From assembly GCA_013695495.1 (NCBI GenBank), contig JACDAK010000270.1, positions 1 to 6,066 of the forward strand: a DNA stretch of 6,066 bases. Reading direction: 5' to 3'. The DNA is from Blastocatellia bacterium. GTDB lineage: Bacteria; Acidobacteriota; Blastocatellia; Pyrinomonadales; Pyrinomonadaceae. This document shows, in pieces, positions 1-5,920 of this stretch; positions within the stretch are counted from its first letter, which is position 1; each line of letters begins with the position of its first letter. The position numbers and the translations under genes are program-made. The notes below the pieces were generated by a model. The model made no database searches, was not told the origin of the DNA, and saw only the letters and a program-made list of their open reading frames with translations.

Positions 1-932
1 GCTGTAATTAGCACGGCCAGCATTACAACCTGAATATCGGCGAACAGCGCCAAGTTAAGCTGCATGCCGATATTAACTAGGAAGAAGGGCACAAGGAACT
101 CCGTCACACCGCTGGTGAGGCGGTGCATGCGGTGGTTGTGTTCGGTAGCTTCGGAAAGAGCCATGCCGGCAAGAAAAGCTCCGATAATGGCAGCTACACC
201 CACGTATATAGACGCAACGGAAAGGCCCAGGCAGCAGATGAGGCCGATGTTGAAAAACGGCTTGCTGAGTCTCAATTTTTTGACGGACGGCGCGAGGCCT
301 TTCATCACCCGCGAGCCCACCGTTGCGACGAGCAGGACGAACATGATCGCCAAAGCAGCCGTCTTCCCCAACTCAAGATAATTGACCGGACCGCGGCTGA
401 CTGCCGAAACTACGGAGAGGATAATGAGGCCGAGAATGTCGTCGATGACGGCAGCACCCAGAATAATGCGCGACGTCTCGAGGTTAAGTAAGCCCATGGA
501 ACCCAGCACGCGTGCTGTGATCCCGACGGAGGTTGCGACGAGCGCGGCGCCGATGAACATCGCTTCCACGAACGAGCCGTCCCACCAGATGGCAATCAGA
601 TATCCGGCGATGAAAGGAAGGATAACGCCGAGGGACCCCACCATTATCGCCTTTCTGCCGACCCCATAGATTGCCTGCGGCTTAGTCTCGAGGCCGACCA
701 TGAAGAGCAGAAAAATAACCCCGATCTCGGCAACGATGCTAAGCAGGTCAGAGGGGGCTACCCAATTAAAAACTGCAGGACCAATGACGACGCCCGCGAG
801 GATCTCGCCTACGACGGCAGGCTGGCGAAGGCGTTCGAATACCTCTGCCATGACCTTAGCGGCCGCGAGCATAATGAAAAGCGAGAGGAGCACACCGGAA
901 TGTTCGGTGGCCGCGGCGAAAAAATTCGGCAT
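1..932 (-). CDS. CPA2-type cation:proton antiporter (Na+/H+ or K+/H+ exchanger), C-terminus off the left edge
   Basis: This is an inner-membrane secondary transporter of the CPA2 family (Pfam Na_H_Exchanger, the KefB/NapA-like fold), which exchanges Na+ or K+ for protons. The visible 310 codons are almost entirely hydrophobic segments separated by short loops. Family landmarks appear in order: RLRQPAVVGEILAGVVIGP (residues 34-52), the FLLFMVGLE segment (74-82), a TS-containing helix VATSVGIT (132-139), the paired aspartates in AVIDDILGLI (D164, D165), which are the ion-binding pair in electrogenic members such as NapA, and FFLVNIGMQ (283-291). The ATG at 932-930 is the first possible start, because an in-frame TGA lies four codons upstream. 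No clear Shine-Dalgarno precedes it. CPA2 proteins usually have about 380-450 residues for the membrane part, so roughly 70 or more residues are missing, and any C-terminal RCK/TrkA-N domain cannot be seen. Ion specificity cannot be read from the sequence. The family call is firm. Confidence 0.93.
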   Translation of the reverse strand, partial: MPNFFAAATEHSGVLLSLFIMLAAAKVMAEVFERLRQPAVVGEILAGVVIGPAVFNWVAPSDLLSIVAEIGVIFLLFMVGLETKPQAIYGVGRKAIMVGSLGVILPFIAGYLIAIWWDGSFVEAMFIGAALVATSVGITARVLGSMGLLNLETSRIILGAAVIDDILGLIILSVVSAVSRGPVNYLELGKTAALAIMFVLLVATVGSRVMKGLAPSVKKLRLSKPFFNIGLICCLGLSVASIYVGVAAIIGAFLAGMALSEATEHNHRMHRLTSGVTEFLVPFFLVNIGMQLNLALFADIQVVMLAVLIT

Positions 933-967
933 TTGTGCGTGCGATCAGCTAATGTCTAAACGCACTT

Positions 968-996
968 ATTCTAGCAAGCCAAGACGGCATACTCCA
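968..996 (-). promoter_or_regulatory. Candidate extended -10 promoter for the antiporter gene
   Basis: Read on the minus strand, there is a -10 hexamer TAGAAT (973-968) directly preceded by TGC, which makes an extended -10 element. A weak -35 TGGAGT (996-991) lies 17 bases upstream. Transcription would start near position 961, about 30 bases before the antiporter ATG at 932. The -10 matches consensus at five of six positions and the -35 at three, so the call rests on the extended -10, the spacing and the position. Confidence 0.4.
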
Positions 997-1028
997 CCAG
1001 TTTGCAGGCGCGCGAAGCCTAGCCAGAC

Positions 1029-1056
1029 TTGATTTTTGCTGTACTAGTTTTATAAT
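1029..1056 (+). promoter_or_regulatory. Sigma70-type promoter of the tRNA gene
   Basis: A perfect -10 hexamer TATAAT (1051-1056) follows a TTGATT -35 (1029-1034; four of six consensus positions) with a 16-base spacer. The predicted start point near 1063 is only about five bases before the mature tRNA 5' end at 1068, which suits a short-leader tRNA transcript. It is the strongest promoter match I found in the window. Confidence 0.7.
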
Positions 1057-1067
1057 CGAATGTTCGT

Positions 1068-1144
1068 GGCTGGGTAGCTCAGCTGGTTAGAGCGCGGGAT
1101 TCATAACCCCGAGGTCGGGAGTTCAAGTCTCCCCCCCGCCACCA
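1068..1144 (+). tRNA. tRNA with CAT anticodon, probably elongator tRNA-Met
   Basis: The 77-base gene folds as a standard cloverleaf. The acceptor strands are 1068-1074 and 1134-1140, the D-stem is GCTC/GAGC (1077-1080, 1090-1093), the anticodon loop is TTCATAA (1100-1106) with CAT at 1102-1104, the T-stem is GGGAG/CTCCC with loop TTCAAGT (1122-1128), and discriminator A plus an encoded CCA ends at 1144. The first acceptor pair is G1-C72, so it is not a typical bacterial initiator, which has an unpaired 1:72. A tRNA-Ile with lysidine-modified CAT cannot be excluded by eye. Two stem positions do not pair: T4 opposite C69 in the acceptor and A31 opposite C39 at the base of the anticodon loop. 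It has its own promoter and terminator and appears to be monocistronic. Confidence 0.93.
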
Positions 1145-1156
1145 CAAGATAAGAGG

Positions 1157-1192
1157 ATGCGGCAGGTATCATAACCGGCCGCATTTTTGTTT
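1157..1192 (+). terminator. Intrinsic terminator of the tRNA gene
   Basis: The inverted repeat ATGCGGC (1157-1163) / GCCGCAT (1178-1184) gives a seven-pair GC-rich stem. It continues after one A.G mismatch with GGT/ACC around the loop ATCATA. A T-rich run, TTTTTGTTT (1184-1192), follows immediately on the plus strand. It starts 13 bases after the tRNA CCA. The hairpin also lies just six bases beyond the stop codon of the convergent glycoside hydrolase gene and could act on that transcript too, although the minus-strand U-tract is poor. Confidence 0.8.
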
Positions 1193-1198
1193 ATGTCG

Positions 1199-2449
1199 TT
1201 AAAGCGTTCTGGTGATGTTGATGCTGCGGCTTTCTAGGGGAAGAATGCCGCGCCACTGTTCCACGAGTTGCTTATAGGCAATGCCGACGGGGCGGATCTG
1301 TCGATCGAGATCGTAGAGGCCGAGCGGATTGACGCGATTATTCTCAAAACGGAGTCCGACGTCCCAGTCGATCTGATCGGTCAGCGAATACCAGGTAAAG
1401 CCCACGATCGGAACCCCGTCATCACGCAGTTTGACCATGTTCTCCCACTGCTTTCGGAGCCAAAATGGAGCCTCCTGCGGGTCGCGCAGGTTCGTTTCCG
1501 TGTGCATTACCGGAAGGTGGTAGCGGTCGTAGTATTGTTTTGTGATGACGTAATAGCCAAAGATCTCGCCCGAAGCTGTGATCTTCCCTTGAGAGTTAAT
1601 GTAATGCTCGTTCGTCCAGTAATAGTCATTGCCCATGATGCAAAACGGCTTTGACCTCCGCCCATTTTCCATCATCCATTCATACTCGCTGCGTTTCATT
1701 CCATTATCCGTAAGATAAAGATACATGCTTGCCTTTACGTCGTGACCGTAGCAAAGGTCGAGCGAGAGGAAGCGCTTTTCGTTATAAAAATCGGCGAGGT
1801 TTCGTGATTCGGGATCAATAGCGTGGAAGTACTCGCTAGATTCGCTTTCGATGAAGATCGCGAGCGGTTGCACCCTTAATATGGCAGCCTTTGCCTTGAG
1901 TCCTGCCATCACGCAGTGTTTCAGCGCGGTGACAAATGCGCGGTTCGATTTGCGCCGTTCGTTCCACCAGCCATATTGTCCCGAGAAGAGTGCAGCAATG
2001 AATATCTCGTTAACGGGCGTGTAAAGGCGGACCCACGGGTAGCGTGCGGCAAAAGCTCCGGCGTATTCTGCGAAGTGGTCGGGGAAATCGGGATTCTGGA
2101 AATTGCCGAGCCAGTCCGGTACTCCGAAGTGACAGAGATCCGTGATAGGGGTTATCTTCAGCTCTCTCAGCTCGTTGTAAGTCTCGTCGACAAACGACCA
2201 GTCGTACTGGCCCGGGCCGAGATGAACCTTGTAATACGGCGGGCCGTACCGGAGATACTCGAGCCCAAGTTCGAGCACAAGGCGAAAATCTTCTCTCCAA
2301 CGTTCGTAGTGGCCGCACTTCTCCATTTGGTCAATACGAACGGGTTGGCCGTTTCGGCCCTTGATCACGGGATAGCTATTCTCGATGCCGGTGCAAAAAA
2401 GAAAGCGTTGCCGAAGTTCGTTCAATCGTTGGTCGAAAATTTCAGCCAT
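1199..2449 (-). CDS. Divergent glycoside hydrolase family 1 (beta-glucosidase/beta-galactosidase-like) protein
   Basis: A 416-residue protein with the (beta/alpha)8-barrel landmarks of GH1, whose members hydrolyse beta-linked glucosides, galactosides or their 6-phosphates by a double-displacement mechanism. Visible counterparts of family motifs are LCHFGVPDW (105-113, the usual HWDLP strand), TPVNEIF with the presumed acid/base E148, HTETN with the presumed nucleophile E318, and GFTWYSLTDQIDW (350-362, like the usual W-S-L-x-D-x-x-E-W element). The usual NEP and TENG contexts are altered here to NEI and TETN, so it is a remote subfamily and substrate specificity is uncertain. It is a little shorter than typical GH1 enzymes (about 450). 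No signal peptide is visible, so it is probably cytoplasmic. The ATG at 2449 has no clear Shine-Dalgarno. It lies 184 bases downstream of galK on the same strand, so beta-galactoside cleavage feeding the Leloir enzymes is an attractive inference, not proof. Confidence 0.85.
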   Translation of the reverse strand: MAEIFDQRLNELRQRFLFCTGIENSYPVIKGRNGQPVRIDQMEKCGHYERWREDFRLVLELGLEYLRYGPPYYKVHLGPGQYDWSFVDETYNELRELKITPITDLCHFGVPDWLGNFQNPDFPDHFAEYAGAFAARYPWVRLYTPVNEIFIAALFSGQYGWWNERRKSNRAFVTALKHCVMAGLKAKAAILRVQPLAIFIESESSEYFHAIDPESRNLADFYNEKRFLSLDLCYGHDVKASMYLYLTDNGMKRSEYEWMMENGRRSKPFCIMGNDYYWTNEHYINSQGKITASGEIFGYYVITKQYYDRYHLPVMHTETNLRDPQEAPFWLRKQWENMVKLRDDGVPIVGFTWYSLTDQIDWDVGLRFENNRVNPLGLYDLDRQIRPVGIAYKQLVEQWRGILPLESRSINITRTL

Positions 2450-2563
2450 TGTGATAAGTGAGTGAGAGGCACTGAGGACTGGACGACGAGGTCCGTTAGA
2501 AGATCAAAGATGTTGCGTCTGCTTACAAGTTAGTTGATGTCCGCAACCGGCCACGAGTTTTCT

Positions 2564-2597
2564 AAAAATGCTAAAGCAAACGTGAAAACGTCTGCCT
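2564..2597 (-). terminator. Possible weak intrinsic terminator or attenuating hairpin after galK
   Basis: On the minus-strand RNA, AGGCAGACG (2597-2589) can pair with CGUUUGCUU (2582-2574), a nine-pair stem that includes two G.U pairs, around a six-base UUUUCA loop. The RNA then reads through U-rich sequence ending in UUUUU (2568-2564). The U run is interrupted by a few bases, so efficiency is doubtful. It lies about 37 bases after the galK stop and before the glycoside hydrolase gene, so it may separate or down-tune expression of that gene. I found no convincing promoter in the remainder of this 184-base gap (2450-2633). Confidence 0.35.
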
Positions 2598-2633
2598 GTA
2601 TTTTCCGAACGACATTCTACAAGAATATGCCGG

Positions 2634-3794
2634 TCAATCGCATCCAACTTCGGACGCACCGCCGCGTGATTCTGTAATTATTATTGTTGCTTGCAGACCC
2701 GTACGGGCGGCATACATTTGCGAGATGTGGGTGCAGAAGTTGTCTAACCCACTTCTTTTCAATAAGTTGACGGTTGAACCGCCAAATCCGCCGCCGGTCA
2801 TTCGGGAGCCAAGCGCGCCCAGCTCAGTTGCAGCATCGACGAGGACGTCGAGCTCTTTACAGCTTACTTCATAATCATCTCGCAAACTAGCATGCGAGCG
2901 GAACATTAGTTGGCCGAAGCGATGGAGGTCGCCTTTCTTTAGCGCCTCTGCCGCGGCAAGCGTGCGTTCGTTTTCTGTTATGACATGCCGGGCGCGGCTC
3001 CTGATCGGACTGGGTAGAAGCTCGCACGATCTCTCGAAATCCGAAAAGCTCACATCGCGAAGCTGCGTGATGTCCGGCTGATCAGCCCTTAGAAGCTGCA
3101 CGGCCTCTTCACATTCGGCGCGCCGCGTGTTGTAAGCAGAAGCGGCGAGTTCGTGCTTAACGTTGGTATCGCAGATAACCAGCACATTGTCGGCCAATAG
3201 GAACGGTACGTGATCGTACTCAAGGCTGCGGCAGTCAAGCAGAAGGGCGTGGCCGGGCTCTGCATGAGCCGATACGAATTGGTCCATTATCCCGACCTTT
3301 GCGCCGGCATAATCGTGCTCTGTCTGTTGAGCCGCTTTTGCGAGTTCGATGCGGTCTATCGGCGCATCTGAGATCTCTGTCAGCGCCAGGCCGACGGCAA
3401 CGCACACGGCGGCTGACGACGACAGGCCGGCGCCGCCGGGGACGTCCGCAATGATCATCATGTCAGCCCCGGAAAGCTTAGCGCCGGTGCCTTGAAGCAC
3501 GCGGGCCATTCCCTCCGGCAAATTGCTCCAGTGCCCCGGCGTTCCGACGAATGGCTGCGAAAAATCGAACTCGCCATCCTCGTCGAAGTTTGCGGCATGT
3601 ATGCGCACGAGGGTGTCGGTTCGCGGTGAGATCGCGACAACTGCTTCGAGGTCGATCGCGATCGGCAGTACGAAGCCGCCGTTATAGTCCGTGTGTTCGC
3701 CGATCAGATTGACGCGGCCGGGCGCCCGAAAAAGGCGAGGGTCGCCACCGTAAAGGGCTTTGAACCTTTCTGACAGAGATGCGTAGTCGATCAT
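2634..3794 (-). CDS. galK: Galactokinase (GalK)
   Basis: A cytoplasmic GHMP-superfamily kinase that phosphorylates alpha-D-galactose at C1 with ATP, the first committed Leloir step. With the ATG at 3794 the protein has 386 residues, close to the 382 of the E. coli enzyme. The galactokinase signature GRVNLIGEHTDYNGG spans residues 26-40. The ATP-binding GHMP motif PGGAGLSSSAA is at 119-129, the presumed catalytic base D171 sits in GIMDQF, and the third GHMP motif MTGGGFGGS is at 332-340. An in-frame GTG at 3806 would add four residues. I prefer the ATG because it forms an ATGA overlap with the galT stop (3793-3791), the usual arrangement for translational coupling; no strong Shine-Dalgarno is seen. 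No defect is visible and the identification is secure. Confidence 0.97.
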   Translation of the reverse strand: MIDYASLSERFKALYGGDPRLFRAPGRVNLIGEHTDYNGGFVLPIAIDLEAVVAISPRTDTLVRIHAANFDEDGEFDFSQPFVGTPGHWSNLPEGMARVLQGTGAKLSGADMMIIADVPGGAGLSSSAAVCVAVGLALTEISDAPIDRIELAKAAQQTEHDYAGAKVGIMDQFVSAHAEPGHALLLDCRSLEYDHVPFLLADNVLVICDTNVKHELAASAYNTRRAECEEAVQLLRADQPDITQLRDVSFSDFERSCELLPSPIRSRARHVITENERTLAAAEALKKGDLHRFGQLMFRSHASLRDDYEVSCKELDVLVDAATELGALGSRMTGGGFGGSTVNLLKRSGLDNFCTHISQMYAARTGLQATIIITESRGGASEVGCD

Positions 3795-4783
3795 CTCGCT
3801 TGCCACTCAGCGGGGGTAATATGTGCCCGAAGTTCGGTGGCCTTCTCCTCCGGCAGGGTGTCGTTGATGAACATTCCTGCCCCGGTCTCACTCCCCGCCA
3901 GGTACTTGAGTTTTGCGGCGGTCCTCATTGGCGGATAGAACTCGATATGAAAATGGTAATAGTCGTAGTCGCCGCCATCGGAGGGTTTCTGATGCAGCAC
4001 CATCATGTAAGGAAACGAAATTTCAAACAGTCGGTCGAATGCGGCCATTACCTGCTTCAAGATCTCGGCAAGATCGAGCTGTTCGCTGCGATCAAACTCA
4101 GTAAGGTCGCATTTGTGCTGCCGAGACGCGACGTGAAGTTCGTAAGGGTAGCGCGCGAAGAACGGTATATAGGCCGTGAAGCTTTCATTTTCAGCAACAA
4201 TGCGGCCGGCGAACTCGTGTTCCTCCTTTACGATGTCACAGATAAGGCACTGGCCGGTCTGTTCGAAATGTTGCTTCGACTGTTTCATCTCGCGTTCTAT
4301 TCGCGGCGGGATGAACGGATACGCGTAGATCTGGCCATGCGGGTGGTGCAGCGTAACGCCGATCGCCTCGCCCTTGTTCTCGAAGATGAAGACGTACTTT
4401 ACAAAATCGAGAGCGGATAATTCGATGAAACGGTCGGTCCAGACTTGGACGAGCTTATAGAATTGCTCGACCGGCTGTTGTGCCAACGTTGAGGAATGGT
4501 CGGTGGTATAGACCACCACCTCACAGACCCCTTCTGACGGTCGAACCGGATAGAGATCGGTCCCGACGATCGCAGGCTCGGGGGGGTCTGGTGAAAGCGA
4601 AGGAAATCGGTTCTCGAAAACTACGAGGTCGTAGTCCGATTCGGTCACCTCCGTATGGAGTCCGCCCGGTTTGGACGGGCACAGCGGGCAAAAGTCCGCG
4701 GGCGGCAGGAACGTACGATCCTGCCGATGCGTCGCGGTCGCGACCCACTCGCCTAACAGCGGATGCCACCTTAGCTCAGACAT
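3791..4783 (-). CDS. galT: Galactose-1-phosphate uridylyltransferase (GalT)
   Basis: GalT transfers UMP from UDP-glucose to galactose-1-phosphate through a covalent uridylyl-histidine, the second Leloir step, in the cytoplasm. The 330-residue protein has the metal-site cysteines C32 and C35 (FCPLCP), H96 (TTDHSS), the active-site HHPHGQ motif (146-151) with the presumed nucleophile H149, and C-terminal HFHIEFYPP with H277 and H279, matching the residues known from E. coli GalT. A second CxxC (C179, C182 in CLICDIV) occurs in the middle of the protein; I recall similar pairs in some non-enterobacterial GalTs. I chose the ATG at 4783, not the in-frame GTG at 4810, because AAGGGA lies six bases before it and it overlaps the upstream small gene by eight bases. 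Downstream it overlaps galK by four bases, so galT and galK are surely one transcription unit. Confidence 0.96.
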   Translation of the reverse strand: MSELRWHPLLGEWVATATHRQDRTFLPPADFCPLCPSKPGGLHTEVTESDYDLVVFENRFPSLSPDPPEPAIVGTDLYPVRPSEGVCEVVVYTTDHSSTLAQQPVEQFYKLVQVWTDRFIELSALDFVKYVFIFENKGEAIGVTLHHPHGQIYAYPFIPPRIEREMKQSKQHFEQTGQCLICDIVKEEHEFAGRIVAENESFTAYIPFFARYPYELHVASRQHKCDLTEFDRSEQLDLAEILKQVMAAFDRLFEISFPYMMVLHQKPSDGGDYDYYHFHIEFYPPMRTAAKLKYLAGSETGAGMFINDTLPEEKATELRAHITPAEWQAR

Positions 4784-4940
4784 TCTCGATCCCTTGATCC
4801 TGTTCCGCACCGGGCGCCGTTCGCGGCTCGCCGTCGGTGCCGAAGGTGTAGTAGATGATGTAGCGGCGGCCGTCTTCCATCGTTTCGCGCCGCTTTTGCA
4901 TCGGTTCCGCGGCCGTACCCCTGTTTGTTGTTTCTTTCAT
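4776..4940 (-). CDS. Small hydrophilic protein of unknown function, first gene of the gal unit
   Basis: I do not recognise this 54-residue protein. It begins at an ATG (4940-4938) with AAGG three bases upstream, a rather short spacing, and ends in a TGA that overlaps the galT start by eight bases (ATGTCTGA). It has no membrane segment, signal peptide or cysteine. The N-terminal half is polar and charged (KETTNRGTAAEPMQKRRETM). The centre GRRYIIYYTFG (24-34) is aromatic and beta-prone and could be a small strand-based core, and the tail is acidic and glycine/proline-containing. A GTG at 5036 would extend it to 86 residues, but a candidate -10 element lies inside that extension, so the shorter form is preferred. 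Its position suggests a leader peptide or an accessory protein coupled to galT translation, which is inference. It could still be a chance ORF. Confidence 0.55.
   Translation of the reverse strand: MKETTNRGTAAEPMQKRRETMEDGRRYIIYYTFGTDGEPRTAPGAEQDQGIENV
4790..4795 (-). promoter_or_regulatory. Shine-Dalgarno site that decides the galT start
   Basis: AAGGGA on the minus strand lies six bases upstream of the ATG at 4783-4781. The alternative in-frame GTG at 4810-4808 has no purine-rich site before it. The ribosome site lies inside the 3' end of the small upstream gene, consistent with reinitiation or coupling. Confidence 0.65.
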
Positions 4941-5064
4941 TAGCCTTGCAAGAGTGCCCGTCGAGCGGACCAGCGAGTTAAGTATACAAGGTTGGTGTGG
5001 CGGCCGGAATATTATTGTCTTTTGGCGGACAGTCACTCTCGAATGCGGGGCGAATGGCTTTGAG
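4941..5064. promoter_or_regulatory. Divergent promoter region between the gal unit and the VIT transporter
   Basis: These 124 bases separate the start of the small gal-linked gene (minus) from the start of the VIT-type gene (plus), so promoters for both directions should lie here. On the minus strand, TATACT (4986-4981) is a reasonable -10 about 40 bases before the ATG at 4940, but the -35 at the correct distance (TTCCGG) is poor, which could mean activator dependence. On the plus strand, TATTAT (5010-5015) is a possible -10 without a recognisable -35. I saw no convincing operator palindrome or metal-regulator box. Confidence 0.35.
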
Positions 5065-5848
5065 ATGGGTAACAGGTTGGACTACGATGCAGATGAGGTA
5101 AATCAAATAATTCTAATGTCTTTGCGTAAGGAAAAGCTTGAGCACGACCATACAGCCGCAGCGATTGCCGAGCGGATCAGCACGGTTCGGCACAACTACG
5201 TGCGGGACTGGATCTATGGCGGGGTGGACGGCGCTGTGACGACGTTCGCAAGTATCAGGCGTCGCGGGCGCGGAACTTTCCGTAAATATCGTGCTGATAC
5301 TCGGCTTTGCCAATCTCGCGGCGGACGGCTTTTCGATGGCGGCGAGCAATTATTTAGGGACGCGTGCCGAGATCGACGACTATAGACGCATAGAAGCGAT
5401 CGAACATCGTCATATTGAGCTTGCGCCCGAGGGAGAGCGTGACGAGATCAGGCATATTTATCGCGAAAAGGGATTTGGAGGCGAAGAGCTTGAGAAGGCC
5501 GTTGAGCTGATCACCTCCGACAAGGACCGCTGGGTAAAGACGATGCTCGCGGAAGAATACGGCCTGCCGTCGGAGATCCGCTCACCGTGGATGGCGGCGG
5601 GATGTACGTTTAGCGCGTTCATCGTGTGCGGCCTCGTCCCGCTGGTACCCTACCTTTTCGGAATGGCTGCGTCCTTCCTCATCGCCTGTGTCGCTACGGG
5701 CGTTACGTTCTTTCTAATCGGATCGTTCAAGAGCCGCTGGTCGACAGCATCCTGGTACCGATCGGGCCTTGAGACGCTTTTCGTCGGCGCGCTCGCGGCC
5801 GGAATCGCATACGGGGTCGGGGTACTTCTAAAAGGAATTGCCGGGTGA
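5065..5848 (+). pseudogene. VIT1/CCC1-family Fe/Mn transporter gene with a frameshift in the first membrane segment
   Basis: The family moves Fe2+ or Mn2+ across membranes in exchange for protons. The first part (5065-5250, 62 codons) ends in VRDWIYGGVDGAVTTFA, the family's TM1 with a conserved Asp (D55). The homology then continues in the next frame from 5252 with VSGVAGAELSVNIVLILGF and ADGFSMAASNYLG (TM2, conserved Met), a charged cytosolic segment rich in Glu like the known metal-binding domain, and three more hydrophobic segments to the stop at 5846-5848. Together this makes about 260 residues, a normal full-length five-helix protein. The break is at 5251/5252, equivalent to one extra or two missing bases. 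Similar proteins, as I recall them, have one more residue between TTFA and VSG, which favours a two-base loss. No slippery heptamer is visible. The rest is undamaged, so a sequencing or assembly error or a very recent mutation is likely. The start at ATG 5065 is chosen for coverage; ATG 5116 is an alternative. Confidence 0.85.
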
Positions 5849-5920
5849 TCACTCGAGACAATCTCGATCTTCGCAATCCCGTGGTGAACTCTGTAGCTAA
5901 TTTCGGTTACGCTCCCAATC

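Noticed and set aside
64..1032. Several plus-strand ORFs of about 95-120 codons over the left region
   Set aside because: They are low-complexity, Arg/Thr/Ala-rich translations lying opposite or just beyond the well-supported antiporter frame, with no recognisable motif.
1916..2461. A 181-codon plus-strand ORF opposite the GH1 gene
   Set aside because: It is fully antisense to a protein with clear GH1 landmarks; its own translation shows no family features or ribosome site.
2614..2626. Small inverted repeat ATTCT-ACA-AGAAT just after the galK stop
   Set aside because: Five A/T-rich pairs without a following U-tract are expected by chance; no regulator site is recognised.
3779..4420. A 213-codon plus-strand ORF opposite galT
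   Set aside because: It is the longest shadow in the window, but galT has all its catalytic and metal residues in the opposite frame. The antisense translation is explained by its codon structure.
4954..5064. Extending the VIT-family protein upstream to the in-frame ATG at 4954
   Set aside because: The extra residues have no resemblance to the family, and the extension would fill the whole divergent promoter region.
5853..5867. A six-pair hairpin TCGAGA-CAA-TCTCGA just after the VIT stop, considered as a terminator
   Set aside because: The stem is short with a three-base loop, and no T-run follows on either strand.
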